Assembly: GCF_001619585.1 (NCBI RefSeq)
Contig: NZ_LQNT01000009.1
Location: 806,001-870,000 of the forward strand
Length of the DNA: 64,000 nt
DNA from: Bhargavaea cecembensis
GTDB taxonomy: Bacteria; Bacillota; Bacilli; Bacillales_A; Planococcaceae
Direction of reading: 5' to 3'
In this document: piece after piece, positions 41,081 to 48,609 of the stretch
Layout: every line of letters starts with the position of its first letter
Numbering within the stretch: position 1 is the stretch's first letter
Translations under genes and position numbers: made by a program
Notes under the pieces: model-generated
What the model saw: the letters and a program-made list of their open reading frames with translations, nothing else
What the model was told of the DNA's origin: nothing
Database searches by the model: none

Positions 41081-42025
41081 TCAGGACACGACCGTTACCC
41101 GGTTTCTGCCCTCCCGCTTCGACCGGTACAGCGCTTCGTCTGCGCGCTTAAGAAGCACAGTTGTGTTCTCTCCATTCAGTCTGAGGGCGACGCCCGCGGA
41201 CAGGGTCACCGGCACCGGCTCCCCGGCACCGGCGGTTCGTTTCCGGATGGATTCGGCCACTGATTCCGCAGTCTTCTCTGAAGCGGTCTCTGCAATGATT
41301 GAAAATTCTTCGCCGCCGATTCTCGCTGGAAACAGACGGATGCCTTCCGTACTTCCCGTCTCAACCATGACATCCTCAAGCACGGCCGCAACACGTCTGA
41401 GCACTTGATCCCCGATATCATGCCCAAATGTATCATTGACCTGTTTAAAATGGTCTATATCCAGTGCGATTACTGCAAACGTGATGTCATTTAAGGCTTC
41501 CATATGCTTCTCGAACGCACGACGGTTTGCAAGACCCGTGAGCGGGTCAGTTGAGGCCATCTCACGAAACTGTTCCGTCAGTTCAATGAGTTCAGCCTGC
41601 TTATTCTCGATTTTCTGCACCAAGCCCACAAGGTGAGTATTCGCCTGTTCTGTTTCGAGCCGAACGCGTTCGGCTTCACGTTTTGCCTGCAAAATCTCCT
41701 CTTCGTATTGCCCCCGGACAGGCATCGGCAGGATTGCACATTCATAACAGCCGCCCGCTTCCGCAGCACTGAGGAGAGCCGGCATTCTTCCATCTGAAGA
41801 GCGCATAGAAATTTCCATCTCCTTCACTCGGCCGTGAAGCTCAATGGCCGGCATGAAAAAGGTCTGGAAATAGACCCAGCCCGACACCGTCAGCATTTCC
41901 CTCACTTTCCCCGGAGGTGATCTGAAACCCGTCATTTCCAGGAAAGTCCGGTTAACCTCGAGAACATTCCATTCTTTATCCAAGACGACATAGCCGACCG
42001 GTGCCCGGTCCAACTGAGCATCCAT
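41081..42025 (-). CDS. PAS-GGDEF diguanylate cyclase with RsbP-like PAS domain
   Basis: 314 residues. Residues 1-100 are a PAS domain (APVGYVVLDKEWNVLEVNRTFLEMTGF ... FQTFFMPAIELHGRVKEMEISMRSSDG ... CAILPMPVRGQYEEEI). As I recall it, this is very close in layout to the PAS of the Bacillus stress phosphatase RsbP. A coiled coil (about 105-160) leads to a GGDEF domain: DPLTGLANRRAFEKH, ALDIDHFKQVNDTFGHDIGDQVL and an intact active site RIGGEEFSII. The inhibitory RxxD site is absent (RLFP at that place). It should make c-di-GMP from two GTP. It follows the RsbQ-like gene by about 50 bases on the same transcript. Confidence 0.9.
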   Translation of the reverse strand: MDAQLDRAPVGYVVLDKEWNVLEVNRTFLEMTGFRSPPGKVREMLTVSGWVYFQTFFMPAIELHGRVKEMEISMRSSDGRMPALLSAAEAGGCYECAILPMPVRGQYEEEILQAKREAERVRLETEQANTHLVGLVQKIENKQAELIELTEQFREMASTDPLTGLANRRAFEKHMEALNDITFAVIALDIDHFKQVNDTFGHDIGDQVLRRVAAVLEDVMVETGSTEGIRLFPARIGGEEFSIIAETASEKTAESVAESIRKRTAGAGEPVPVTLSAGVALRLNGENTTVLLKRADEALYRSKREGRNRVTVVS

Positions 42026-42075
42026 CGAAACAGCCCCTGCCTTTCCGGCTGTTCCCAGCCATCTTTCCGATCATC

Positions 42076-42927
42076 TTACCAACTGGCGCCGCGGTTCCGG
42101 CCGGATACGCTTGTCCCGATTTCAGATTCTTGATTGAGGTATCGCTGTATTTCACTGATGGTCTCCTCCGGATCACTGATATGAGGATTGTGCCCTTTAG
42201 CCGACAGCACTCTGAACGTACTGCCCGGAATCTGTTCATGCACAAACTTCCCGACTTCGATCGGGGCCACAGAATCTTCCTGTGCCTGAAGAATCAGTGT
42301 CGGTATGCTTATCTCAGCCAGCTTATCCCTCACATCCGACATAAAAGTCACTTCCGCAAACTGGCGGATGATGACCGGGTCATTTGAAATGAACCGTTCT
42401 TCCAGTTCATCTGCAAGAAATGGCCGGTCTGTGTTCTTCATTGAAGCAGGCGCCATATATTTCGCCCACTCCTTGTAGTTCCGCTCCATCAGCTCAAGCA
42501 GCTCCTCAACATCTTCCCGCTCATAGCCGCCGGGATATCCGGGTGCATTGAGGTAGCGCGGCGACGGACCGATCATAATGAGCTTGCCGATCGCTTCAGG
42601 CCGTTTGATTGATGCCAGTGTGCCGATCATGGCACTGACGGAATGGCCTATAAACACCGCATCTTTGAGATCAAGTGCATCAATGATCTCGATCACGTCG
42701 CGTGCGTAGCCTTCAAGAGAGTTGTAATCGGAGGGACGGTACTGTGAACGGTCACTCCTGCCGGATCCTACATAATCAAACAGCACGACCCGCCAACCAT
42801 TTTCAAAAGCCGGAGCCACCCGCTCCCAAACCGTCTGATCACAGCCCAGCCCATGGCCAAATACAAGAGTCCGTTCCCCGGAGCCGCTAATTGTCACGTG
42901 GTTCCGCTCCATCACTTTGTTTTTCAT
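42076..42927 (-). CDS. rsbQ: RsbQ-like alpha/beta hydrolase
   Basis: 283 residues. Hallmarks of RsbQ are clear: LVFGHGLGCDQTVWERVAPAFENG with the oxyanion region, LFDYVGSGRSD, the nucleophile motif GHSVSAMIG with Ser near residue 96, QAQEDSVAP with the Asp, and AKGHNPHISDPEE with the His. In B. subtilis, RsbQ works with the PAS phosphatase RsbP to activate sigma-B in energy stress and is thought to make a small ligand for the PAS domain. Here the partner gene downstream is a PAS-diguanylate cyclase instead. AGGTGAG precedes the ATG. A C-terminal tail of about 15 residues is extra. Confidence 0.9.
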   Translation of the reverse strand: MKNKVMERNHVTISGSGERTLVFGHGLGCDQTVWERVAPAFENGWRVVLFDYVGSGRSDRSQYRPSDYNSLEGYARDVIEIIDALDLKDAVFIGHSVSAMIGTLASIKRPEAIGKLIMIGPSPRYLNAPGYPGGYEREDVEELLELMERNYKEWAKYMAPASMKNTDRPFLADELEERFISNDPVIIRQFAEVTFMSDVRDKLAEISIPTLILQAQEDSVAPIEVGKFVHEQIPGSTFRVLSAKGHNPHISDPEETISEIQRYLNQESEIGTSVSGRNRGASW

Positions 42928-43122
42928 GTTCTCACCTACTTAAATGATTGTTCATCAACTCTACCTAACAGTATCACTGGCCTTAGTCTTCTTGAAAGTG
43001 TCTTTCGGGGTCCGGGTTACGAACTCCTGCGCTTTTTACTTATTTTTTGACAGCCTCGCACTCGGAATCTCATTTCTTGCGGCATTTCCCGTCATCTCCG
43101 GCTCGGAAAATGACGATTAAAA

Positions 43123-43161
43123 AATGAGGAAAGCCGGGCCCTTCCGCCGGCTTTCCTCATT
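43123..43161 (-). terminator. Strong terminator after the M20 amidohydrolase gene
   Basis: AATGAGGAAAGCCGG and CCGGCTTTCCTCATT form a perfect 15-bp stem; the minus strand continues TTTTTAATCG. It includes the stop codon region of the M20 gene. Confidence 0.9.
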
Positions 43162-44350
43162 ATTGAACCCCGTTCAGATAATCCATGGCAAATCCGCTCA
43201 TGGCGATGATTCCTGTCGGAATGGCCCGCTCATCGAAGACGATACCCGGATTGTGAAGTGAGAGATGCGTGCGGCTGTCTTCATCATTTCTTGTGCCAAG
43301 CCGGAACAGCATGCCGGGAATCTGCTCAAGATAATAGGCAAAGTCCTCGCTGCCCGTCGACGGTTCTTTGAGAAAGTCAATATTCTCCTTGCCTAGATGC
43401 TTTTTAAGCGATTGCTCAAGTTGGCCGGTCAAGTGGGGATCATTGATCACCGGCGGACAGCCCGCCCCCTTAAATTCAACCTCGGCTTCAGCATTCGAGG
43501 CAGCTGCGACATGGTGGGCGATTTCCTTCATCCGCTTTTTGATGTAGTCCCTGGTCACGTGGCTCAATGTGCGCACGGTACCCGACACCTTTACATCCGT
43601 TGCAATGACATTATTGGCCGTGCCCCCGTCGATCTGTCCTGCCGTGATGACGGCAGGATCGAACGGCGACAGATTCCGAGAGATGATGCGCTGGAACAGG
43701 TCCACGACATCACCCGCGACTGGGACGGGGTCGACGGCTTTCTCCGGATGAGCGCCGTGGCCGCCCGTGCCTTTCACCTTCACCTCGAATGTATCGTTTG
43801 CCGCAGTCATCGGACCTGGCCGAATCCCAATTTTTCCGGCATCGGTCGATGGCCAGGTATGCAGGCACACCGCATGATCCGGCTTCGGATTCTCAAGTAC
43901 CCCCGCCTCGATCAGTTCCGTTGCGCCTCCGGCTTTTTCTTCGGAAGGCTGGAAGACGAACTTGATCGTTCCTTTCCATTCGTCCCGTGTCCGCTCGAGC
44001 ACCTTTGCCGCTCCGATCAGCACGGTCGTGTGGATGTCATGGCCGCATGCGTGCATGACATTCGGCTTCTCAGATGCAAAATCGACACCGGATTCTTCCA
44101 TGAGCGGCAGCGCGTCCAGGTCCGCCCTCAGCATCAGGACCGGTCCTTCACCAGCCTTTCCATGCATCAATCCGATCGCCCCTGTATCAAGACCAAGCTC
44201 CTGCCATTCGATCGACGTATCTTTCAGCTGTTCCTTCACGAATTTGGTGGTCTCGTATTCCTCATGGCTCAGCTCCGGATGCGTGTGGATATGCCTCCGG
44301 ATTCCGATCATTTCCTCTTGGATCTCTTCAACGATTGCCTGGATCTCCAT
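43160..44350 (-). CDS. M20-family amidohydrolase
   Basis: 396 residues, M20D type: RRHIHTHPELSHEEYETTKF, LRADLDALPLMEESG, VMHACGHDIHTTVLIG, QPSEEKAGGATELIEAG, and TGSEDFAYYLEQIPGMLFRLG. Domain order and length match aminoacylase/N-acetyldiaminopimelate-deacetylase relatives. It hydrolyses an N-acyl amino acid or similar amide. The ATG at 44350 is preceded by GGAGGATTTG; the TTG three bases upstream is too close to the ribosome site. Monocistronic between a strong terminator and a gene-free stretch of about 235 bases. Fourth M20 gene in the window. Confidence 0.9.
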   Translation of the reverse strand: MEIQAIVEEIQEEMIGIRRHIHTHPELSHEEYETTKFVKEQLKDTSIEWQELGLDTGAIGLMHGKAGEGPVLMLRADLDALPLMEESGVDFASEKPNVMHACGHDIHTTVLIGAAKVLERTRDEWKGTIKFVFQPSEEKAGGATELIEAGVLENPKPDHAVCLHTWPSTDAGKIGIRPGPMTAANDTFEVKVKGTGGHGAHPEKAVDPVPVAGDVVDLFQRIISRNLSPFDPAVITAGQIDGGTANNVIATDVKVSGTVRTLSHVTRDYIKKRMKEIAHHVAAASNAEAEVEFKGAGCPPVINDPHLTGQLEQSLKKHLGKENIDFLKEPSTGSEDFAYYLEQIPGMLFRLGTRNDEDSRTHLSLHNPGIVFDERAIPTGIIAMSGFAMDYLNGVQ

Positions 44351-44585
44351 CAAATCCTCCGTTCTTTTTGAGTTTGGATTTTATCTCCCGATATCTTTCC
44401 ATTACCCCAACCTCCCGGAGATATGTATGAGTTCCCACTCTCCGCTCCTGCCTTTGAATTCTTCCGCCCATTTCAGCACCGTCTCACCCGACCTCCGCTC
44501 AGAAGTGGTCGGTTGGGCCAACCCGCTCCCCAAAGATCTTTTCCATTTAAAAAGGTCCCTTAGGGCTGAATGCGACAGATACGAA

Positions 44586-44619
44586 TAAAAATAGCCCCTG
44601 CTCTCCGTTGAGCAGGGGC
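44586..44619 (-). terminator. Terminator of comK
   Basis: GCCCCTGCTC and GAGCAGGGGC form a 10-bp stem; the minus strand continues TATTTTTATTC. Confidence 0.87.
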
Positions 44620-44624
44620 ATGGT

Positions 44625-45170
44625 TCAGTTGTCTTCGAAGTTTCGCTGTCCTTCCCGCTTGACGAGATGGTAACGTTTTTTCGGCTCCCGGACGAGCAAC
44701 ATCCGGGCCAGCCGCCGTTCAACAAGCTGGTATTTGAACCGGAGGGCTTTTTGGAACTGATTGTGGAAGCTAAACTTGCTGATGGGCAGCGTGACGGTAT
44801 GGCCGTTTGTCAGCGTCACGCAAATCTTCCCCTTCTCCACCGCTTCATAGCGATCGATATGGTGCAGGGCGAACCAGGTACAGTCTTCTCGCGAAGGTGA
44901 AGTGGTCGGGAAGAGTATGATTGTCTCCTCCCCCTCGATACGGACGGGCGTGTTATGTGTTCTCGACAGGATGTAATTGGCGCCGTCCCGCGCACCGCGG
45001 AAACTGGTTCCCTGAGTCCGTAGTGTGCGGTCAATCAGTTGCGTCGGGCTTTCCCCGACCGTGACATACTCATCCAGCAGCAGCACCTTGGCGTGCAGGT
45101 CCCCAAAAGCATCATACTCCGGAACAATTCCCATCGTCTCCTGTCCAATGATGAACATGGCATTACTCAT
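44625..45170 (-). CDS. comK: ComK-family competence transcription factor
   Basis: 181 residues aligned along its length with Bacillus ComK: the start FIIGQETMGIVPEYD, SPTQLIDRTLRTQGTSFRGARDGANYIL (compare IVDRSCRFFGSSYAGRK), RIEGEETIILFPTTSPSREDCTWFALHHI (compare IFLFPTLSSTRPQCGWISHVHV), and the DNA-binding-side segment VTLTNGHTVTLPISKFSFHNQFQKA. ComK binds paired A/T boxes and turns on DNA-uptake genes. The ATG at 45170 follows AAAGGGGATGGGG; a longer frame to 45203 has no ribosome site. The promoter region to the right is AT-rich, as expected for autoregulation, though I could not mark a clean K-box. Confidence 0.9.
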   Translation of the reverse strand: MSNAMFIIGQETMGIVPEYDAFGDLHAKVLLLDEYVTVGESPTQLIDRTLRTQGTSFRGARDGANYILSRTHNTPVRIEGEETIILFPTTSPSREDCTWFALHHIDRYEAVEKGKICVTLTNGHTVTLPISKFSFHNQFQKALRFKYQLVERRLARMLLVREPKKRYHLVKREGQRNFEDN

Positions 45171-45470
45171 GCCCCCATCCCCTTTGATCTGTTTTTTCCC
45201 CACTTTCTGTTCTGAAAATGTTCATTCGCCATTGGTGCAAAAGAACAATATACAGACCGCGGTTCCCCGCTTCATCCCCCTCACCTCACACTCCTCGACT
45301 AAGAAAAAGGAACCGGACTGACAAGGAAGCGAACGACCTACAAAAATCCAAATCATTGGAATAAATGAGTGATGATTCCTTTTCTGATTTCATTATAGAT
45401 AAATCGAATGATAAAAGTCTATCTATTTTGACAATTAAAGTTGATAATTGCTAAATTTTGCCGCCGGAAA
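45171..45470. other. Gene-free AT-rich region upstream of comK
   Basis: About 300 bases with no convincing gene on either strand. A TTGACA at 45428-45433 and several A4/T4 tracts (for example AAAAGTCTATCTATTTT) are present, but neither a sigma-A promoter nor a proper pair of ComK AAAA-N5-TTTT boxes could be established by eye. Confidence 0.4.
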
Positions 45471-45505
45471 ATTAAAAAGCAAACGCCAGGAATCTGGTCG
45501 CTTGC
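45471..45505 (-). terminator. Terminator of the unknown large gene
   Basis: Minus-strand hairpin GCAAGCGACCAG-ATTC-CTGGCGTTTGC (one bulge and one G-U pair) followed by TTTTTAATTTT. It lies about 100 bases after the gene that ends at 45606. Confidence 0.6.
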
Positions 45506-45540
45506 CTCAGGCTGGTGTCTCTGGTGTCTCTGGTGTCTCC
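45506..45540. repeat. Short 9-base tandem repeat
   Basis: TGGTGTCTC occurs three times in tandem and a fourth, mutated copy (CGGCGTCTT) follows, just upstream of the terminator described above. Probably slippage-derived; no function seen. Confidence 0.6.
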
Positions 45541-45605
45541 GGCGTCTTGGCCGTTTGCCGTCCAAGTTATGTCATTACTGCATCAGCGGAAAGCCCCTTA
45601 AATTC

Positions 45606-47198
45606 TCAGCTGTATCCTTTGAGACTGTCCGCCCGCTTTGTCCAAGGAACAGGTTCCAATCTTCCCGCGTGCACGCCGCCAACCAGCAGGTTATTGTACA
45701 GTCCGCTGTATCCAAACAAGTGGAGAAGCGCGAGTTCGAGATATTGAATCCCGAGCTGAAGGATGGCTTCCTTGTCCCGCTCGCTGAGGGCCTGGAGGTT
45801 GCGCTGATTTGCATGGATGGTTTCCCTGTAGTAGGCGGCAATCAGCTGCGGTCCGTCCACGTAGCCTCCGACCCTGATGGTGTGCCGTGGGATGGCGGCC
45901 GGGATGGAACAAAACTGAAGAAGCCGGCGGATCTGCATATCGACCGTGTAGCTTTCGAACTCCTGGGCCGATATGGCCTGCTCTTCTTCGACAAGCACTT
46001 TCCATGCGAGTTTCACTAACGCGGCGTGTACAGATACGAGACGATTCTCCGTGAAGCCGGACGATTTGGAGCTGAGGTACCACTGCAACAGCCGGGGCAA
46101 CGTCTGCTGCCAATGTGGAATCATGAATTTATCCATCACGCTTTCCACCAGGCGGCCCAGCTTGTCCTCAGGATCATTTTCCACGCCAGGACACCAGTTG
46201 GCCTGGTTCCTCCAGCTGTCAACAGCCGGTACCCGATACTGCTTGAAAATACCTCCGGATGCATCACTGCCGTGGATGCTGCAGATGCCGACAGACCGTC
46301 CCGCATTAAAGGACAAAGCCCAATTCAGTGCGTCAATCAGCAAGTTGATTGTCTTCGGATCAGCCGGTTGCCTGTCAGTCCGTTCGATCAGACCCGCATG
46401 CGTCACCCCGTACCCGCCCAATTCGTCGAGGCTGCGATACGTCTCATCGTAGTTATGAACCTGGTCGAATGTGAGCCGGTATATCCCGTGGCGGACCCGC
46501 ATTCTTCCCCTGTAGATCAGGTTCAGGTGGCGGATCGGTTCACCGGCTGTCCCATAAAAGTTCACGACCGAGAAATGGACGCGTTCAGCCGGCCTGAGCG
46601 GCTGGCTGAACGCATTCTTGACCGAGCCGGCCAATTCGGCTCTCTCCATGTTAAACCGATTGATGAACGCCTCTCCCCGGAAACCGGTAGGCGTCTTGAG
46701 CCGATACGTACGGAAAACGGATTCTTCCAACAGGTTTTCCGCTTTCTCCGCGGGGATTCCGAGACCGGTGATGGTACCGACCCACTCAATCTTTAATTCC
46801 GGATACCACTTAAGCGTGACCTGGCCATTCAGCTGAAAGACCTCTCCCCCGTCTTCCAGCGAAAACTCGCCTGAATACAGATGCACTGCCTGATTGACAA
46901 AATTCATCCTTAAAGGGGAGACCAATGCTTCCTCCACACCCGCCGGATTCCTTCCCTCTTCCCCGGATGACCGAAACGCCTGCTTCCGACGAGCCGATTC
47001 CACATTCATTACCGGTTGTCTCCTCTCCATTCCCATTCCTGTGATCAACGTTTTATGACTCGGTGCAGCAATCAAGAAAACTTTGCAGGCATTGTCGAAA
47101 TGACCTTGTTCCCGACGGCTCTGGTCCTTCGGAAAATCCCATCTTGTGACTCCGTCCGACCTTCTCGGGCAATCCCTTTCCTGTCTCCTATTCCCCAT
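45606..47198 (-). CDS. Unrecognised large soluble protein
   Basis: 530 residues; I do not recognise the family. No membrane segment or signal peptide is evident. The N-terminal half is beta-rich (LYSGEFSLEDGGEVFQLNGQVTLKWYP, RVHFSVVNFYG, RHLNLIYRGRMRVRHGIYRLTFDQV). A central segment has INLLIDALNWALSFNAGRSVGICSIHGSD. The last 200 residues are helical, with DKFMIPHWQQTLPRLLQWYL and ILQLGIQYLELALLHLFGYSG. The layout recalls ApeA/HEPN-type two-part proteins, which is only a hint. The ATG at 47198 has CAGGAG seven bases upstream; the first 60 residues are arginine-rich and less protein-like, so an internal ATG at 47009 (AGGAG upstream) is possible. Confidence 0.6.
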   Translation of the reverse strand: MGNRRQERDCPRRSDGVTRWDFPKDQSRREQGHFDNACKVFLIAAPSHKTLITGMGMERRQPVMNVESARRKQAFRSSGEEGRNPAGVEEALVSPLRMNFVNQAVHLYSGEFSLEDGGEVFQLNGQVTLKWYPELKIEWVGTITGLGIPAEKAENLLEESVFRTYRLKTPTGFRGEAFINRFNMERAELAGSVKNAFSQPLRPAERVHFSVVNFYGTAGEPIRHLNLIYRGRMRVRHGIYRLTFDQVHNYDETYRSLDELGGYGVTHAGLIERTDRQPADPKTINLLIDALNWALSFNAGRSVGICSIHGSDASGGIFKQYRVPAVDSWRNQANWCPGVENDPEDKLGRLVESVMDKFMIPHWQQTLPRLLQWYLSSKSSGFTENRLVSVHAALVKLAWKVLVEEEQAISAQEFESYTVDMQIRRLLQFCSIPAAIPRHTIRVGGYVDGPQLIAAYYRETIHANQRNLQALSERDKEAILQLGIQYLELALLHLFGYSGLYNNLLVGGVHAGRLEPVPWTKRADSLKGYS

Positions 47199-47586
47199 GA
47201 GAAAACTCCTGATATTTTTCTATCATAACATTCGAATAACGTTGAAAATATAGAACAATAGACCGAACATTTCGTATTTTTTCTACATGAAATTCAGCGA
47301 ATCGACAGCTTGCCCCTTATCTCGCAAGAGTGGACCGATTTCTATAAAAAATGCCATCAGTCAACCGTCCTTCCAGGAAGTTAAAATCCATCTGGACAAG
47401 CATCCAAATTACTCTTCATCCCAAAGTTTAAAACTATATTGAACTATATAAAACCGTCACCTTCCTCCAAGAGCCCATATGAGAAATAACTGTGCGCTTA
47501 ACCTATCCCCCCTTTAAACCTAAATGACGGCCTATTTCCAGGCTCACCCAGCTGAATACAATGGGGTTGGAAAGGGGGGAAAACCA
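47199..47586. other. AT-rich divergent intergenic region
   Basis: About 390 bases between two diverging genes, markedly richer in A/T than the surroundings. TATGAT stands just upstream of the minus-strand gene (47224-47229 region), and AACTATATTGAACTATATAAAA lies near 47430-47450 on the plus strand, but no complete promoter could be assigned. No gene, RNA structure or terminator recognised. Confidence 0.4.
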
Positions 47587-48324
47587 ATGAGCAGAAATTT
47601 CAATGATGATCGAATCCGGCACAGGAAAAAAAGGTGCAAGTGCAAAAACCGGGAATGCTCCTGCTTTAAGGATGACAAACGAAACCGGGAAAGTTCGAGC
47701 TTTGAACAGGATCAGGACCGTAAAAAACGCTGTAAATGCGATAATGATAAAAACAGGGAAAGCTCCAGCTTCAACGATAACCATCGGAACCGGGAAAGCT
47801 CCTGTTTTGAACAGGATCAGGACCGGCGCAGAAAGCGTCGCAAAAAACGCGACGATGATAAAAACAGAGAAAGCTCCAGCTTCAACGATAACCATCGGAA
47901 CCGGGAAAGCTCCTGTTTTGAACAGAATCAGGACCGGCGCAGAAAGCGTCGCAAAAAACGCAAGGATGATAAGAACAGAGAGAGCTCCAGCTTCAACGAT
48001 AACCATCGGAACCGGGAAAGCTCGTTCTTCGAGGATCGGGACCGGCGCCGTAATCGTTTTAACAGAAACAACAATGATGTAGACGTTGACATCGACTTCG
48101 ACAACAACGCGCGCTCCCGTTCCCGGGCAGATGCGGACAATGATACCGATGTCCGTCTGAGCGACCGGAACACCAGCGTCACAAGGGCTCGTGTCACGAA
48201 CAGCGGCAATTCCAGAATCGATGTCGATCTTGATGTCGACACCGACTCGAGGTCAAGGGTACGTTCCCGTGCCAATTCTGATGCCGACGTCGATTCCGAC
48301 CTGGATCAGCGCATCGATTTCTAA
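47587..48324 (+). CDS. Highly charged repeat protein rich in Arg, Asp, Asn and Ser
   Basis: 245 residues, almost entirely polar. After RKKRCKCKNRECSCFKDD, a 37-residue unit of the form NRESSSFNDNHRNRESSCFE-Q-x-QD-RRRKRRKKR-DDK is repeated about three times; the last copy is truncated. The C-terminal third changes to alternating Asp-Val/Ile and Arg-Ser tracts (NDVDVDIDFDNN, SRSRADADNDTDV, DVDLDVDTDSRSRVRSR, DADVDSDLDQRIDF). Cysteines sit in the first part only. No signal or membrane segment. It looks disordered; a spore-coat-like, mineral- or nucleic-acid-binding surface protein are possible, none proven. AAGGGGGG precedes the ATG at 47587 and a terminator follows. Confidence 0.75.
   Translation: MSRNFNDDRIRHRKKRCKCKNRECSCFKDDKRNRESSSFEQDQDRKKRCKCDNDKNRESSSFNDNHRNRESSCFEQDQDRRRKRRKKRDDDKNRESSSFNDNHRNRESSCFEQNQDRRRKRRKKRKDDKNRESSSFNDNHRNRESSFFEDRDRRRNRFNRNNNDVDVDIDFDNNARSRSRADADNDTDVRLSDRNTSVTRARVTNSGNSRIDVDLDVDTDSRSRVRSRANSDADVDSDLDQRIDF
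47752..48030 (+). repeat. 111-base tandem repeat inside the charged-protein gene
   Basis: The AACAG(A/G)GA...GCTCCAGCTTCAACGATAACC module begins at 47752, 47863 and 47974, a period of exactly 111 bases (37 codons). The copies differ at a handful of positions, indicating recent duplication. Confidence 0.9.
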
Positions 48325-48374
48325 TAGCAAGCCTGCCGGTACTACTGATCTTAGTACCCCAGAAAGAATAAACG

Positions 48375-48404
48375 AAGGAGGACGCCCTGGCGGCGTCCTC
48401 CTTT
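48375..48404 (+). terminator. Terminator after the charged-protein gene
   Basis: AAGGAGGACGCC and GGCGTCCTCCTT form a 12-bp stem with a short loop. Confidence 0.8.
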
Positions 48405-48576
48405 ACGTCTTATATCATTCGCCATTGGCAGACTAGCCGATGCGTTGCCCAAGTACAGAAAGCGCTCCTGATTCCGTTAGAATTTATTAGAAAATACGAT
48501 GTTTTAAGAAGTCTTTTGTGGTAGATTCCATTAGTTCCCCCCTATACGATGAGATTACATTAGTTGAAGTGTTTTT

Positions 48577-48590
48577 TGTAAGCGCTTCAA
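48577..48590 (+). promoter_or_regulatory. cre-like CcpA site before the TRAP operon
   Basis: TGTAAGCGCTTCAA closely fits the catabolite-responsive element TGWAANCGNTNWCA. It ends three bases before the AGGAGG ribosome site, so CcpA bound here would block elongation or initiation: probable glucose repression. Confidence 0.65.
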
Positions 48591-48609
48591 ATAGGAGGGG
48601 GATATTGGA

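Noticed and set aside
42944-43120. 58-codon plus-strand frame of hydrophobic residues between rsbQ and the next terminator
   Set aside because: It has two plausible membrane segments but no ribosome site upstream of the ATG, and the start lies in the 5' leader of the oppositely directed rsbQ-like gene.
45428-45450. TTGACA plus-strand promoter upstream of the unknown gene's terminator
   Set aside because: No acceptable -10 hexamer at 16-18 bases and no plus-strand gene follows.
47503-48006. Long minus-strand frame of hydrophobic repeats opposite the charged repeat gene
   Set aside because: It repeats only because the plus-strand gene repeats; it has no ribosome site and its composition is the mirror of the KR/DN-rich codons.
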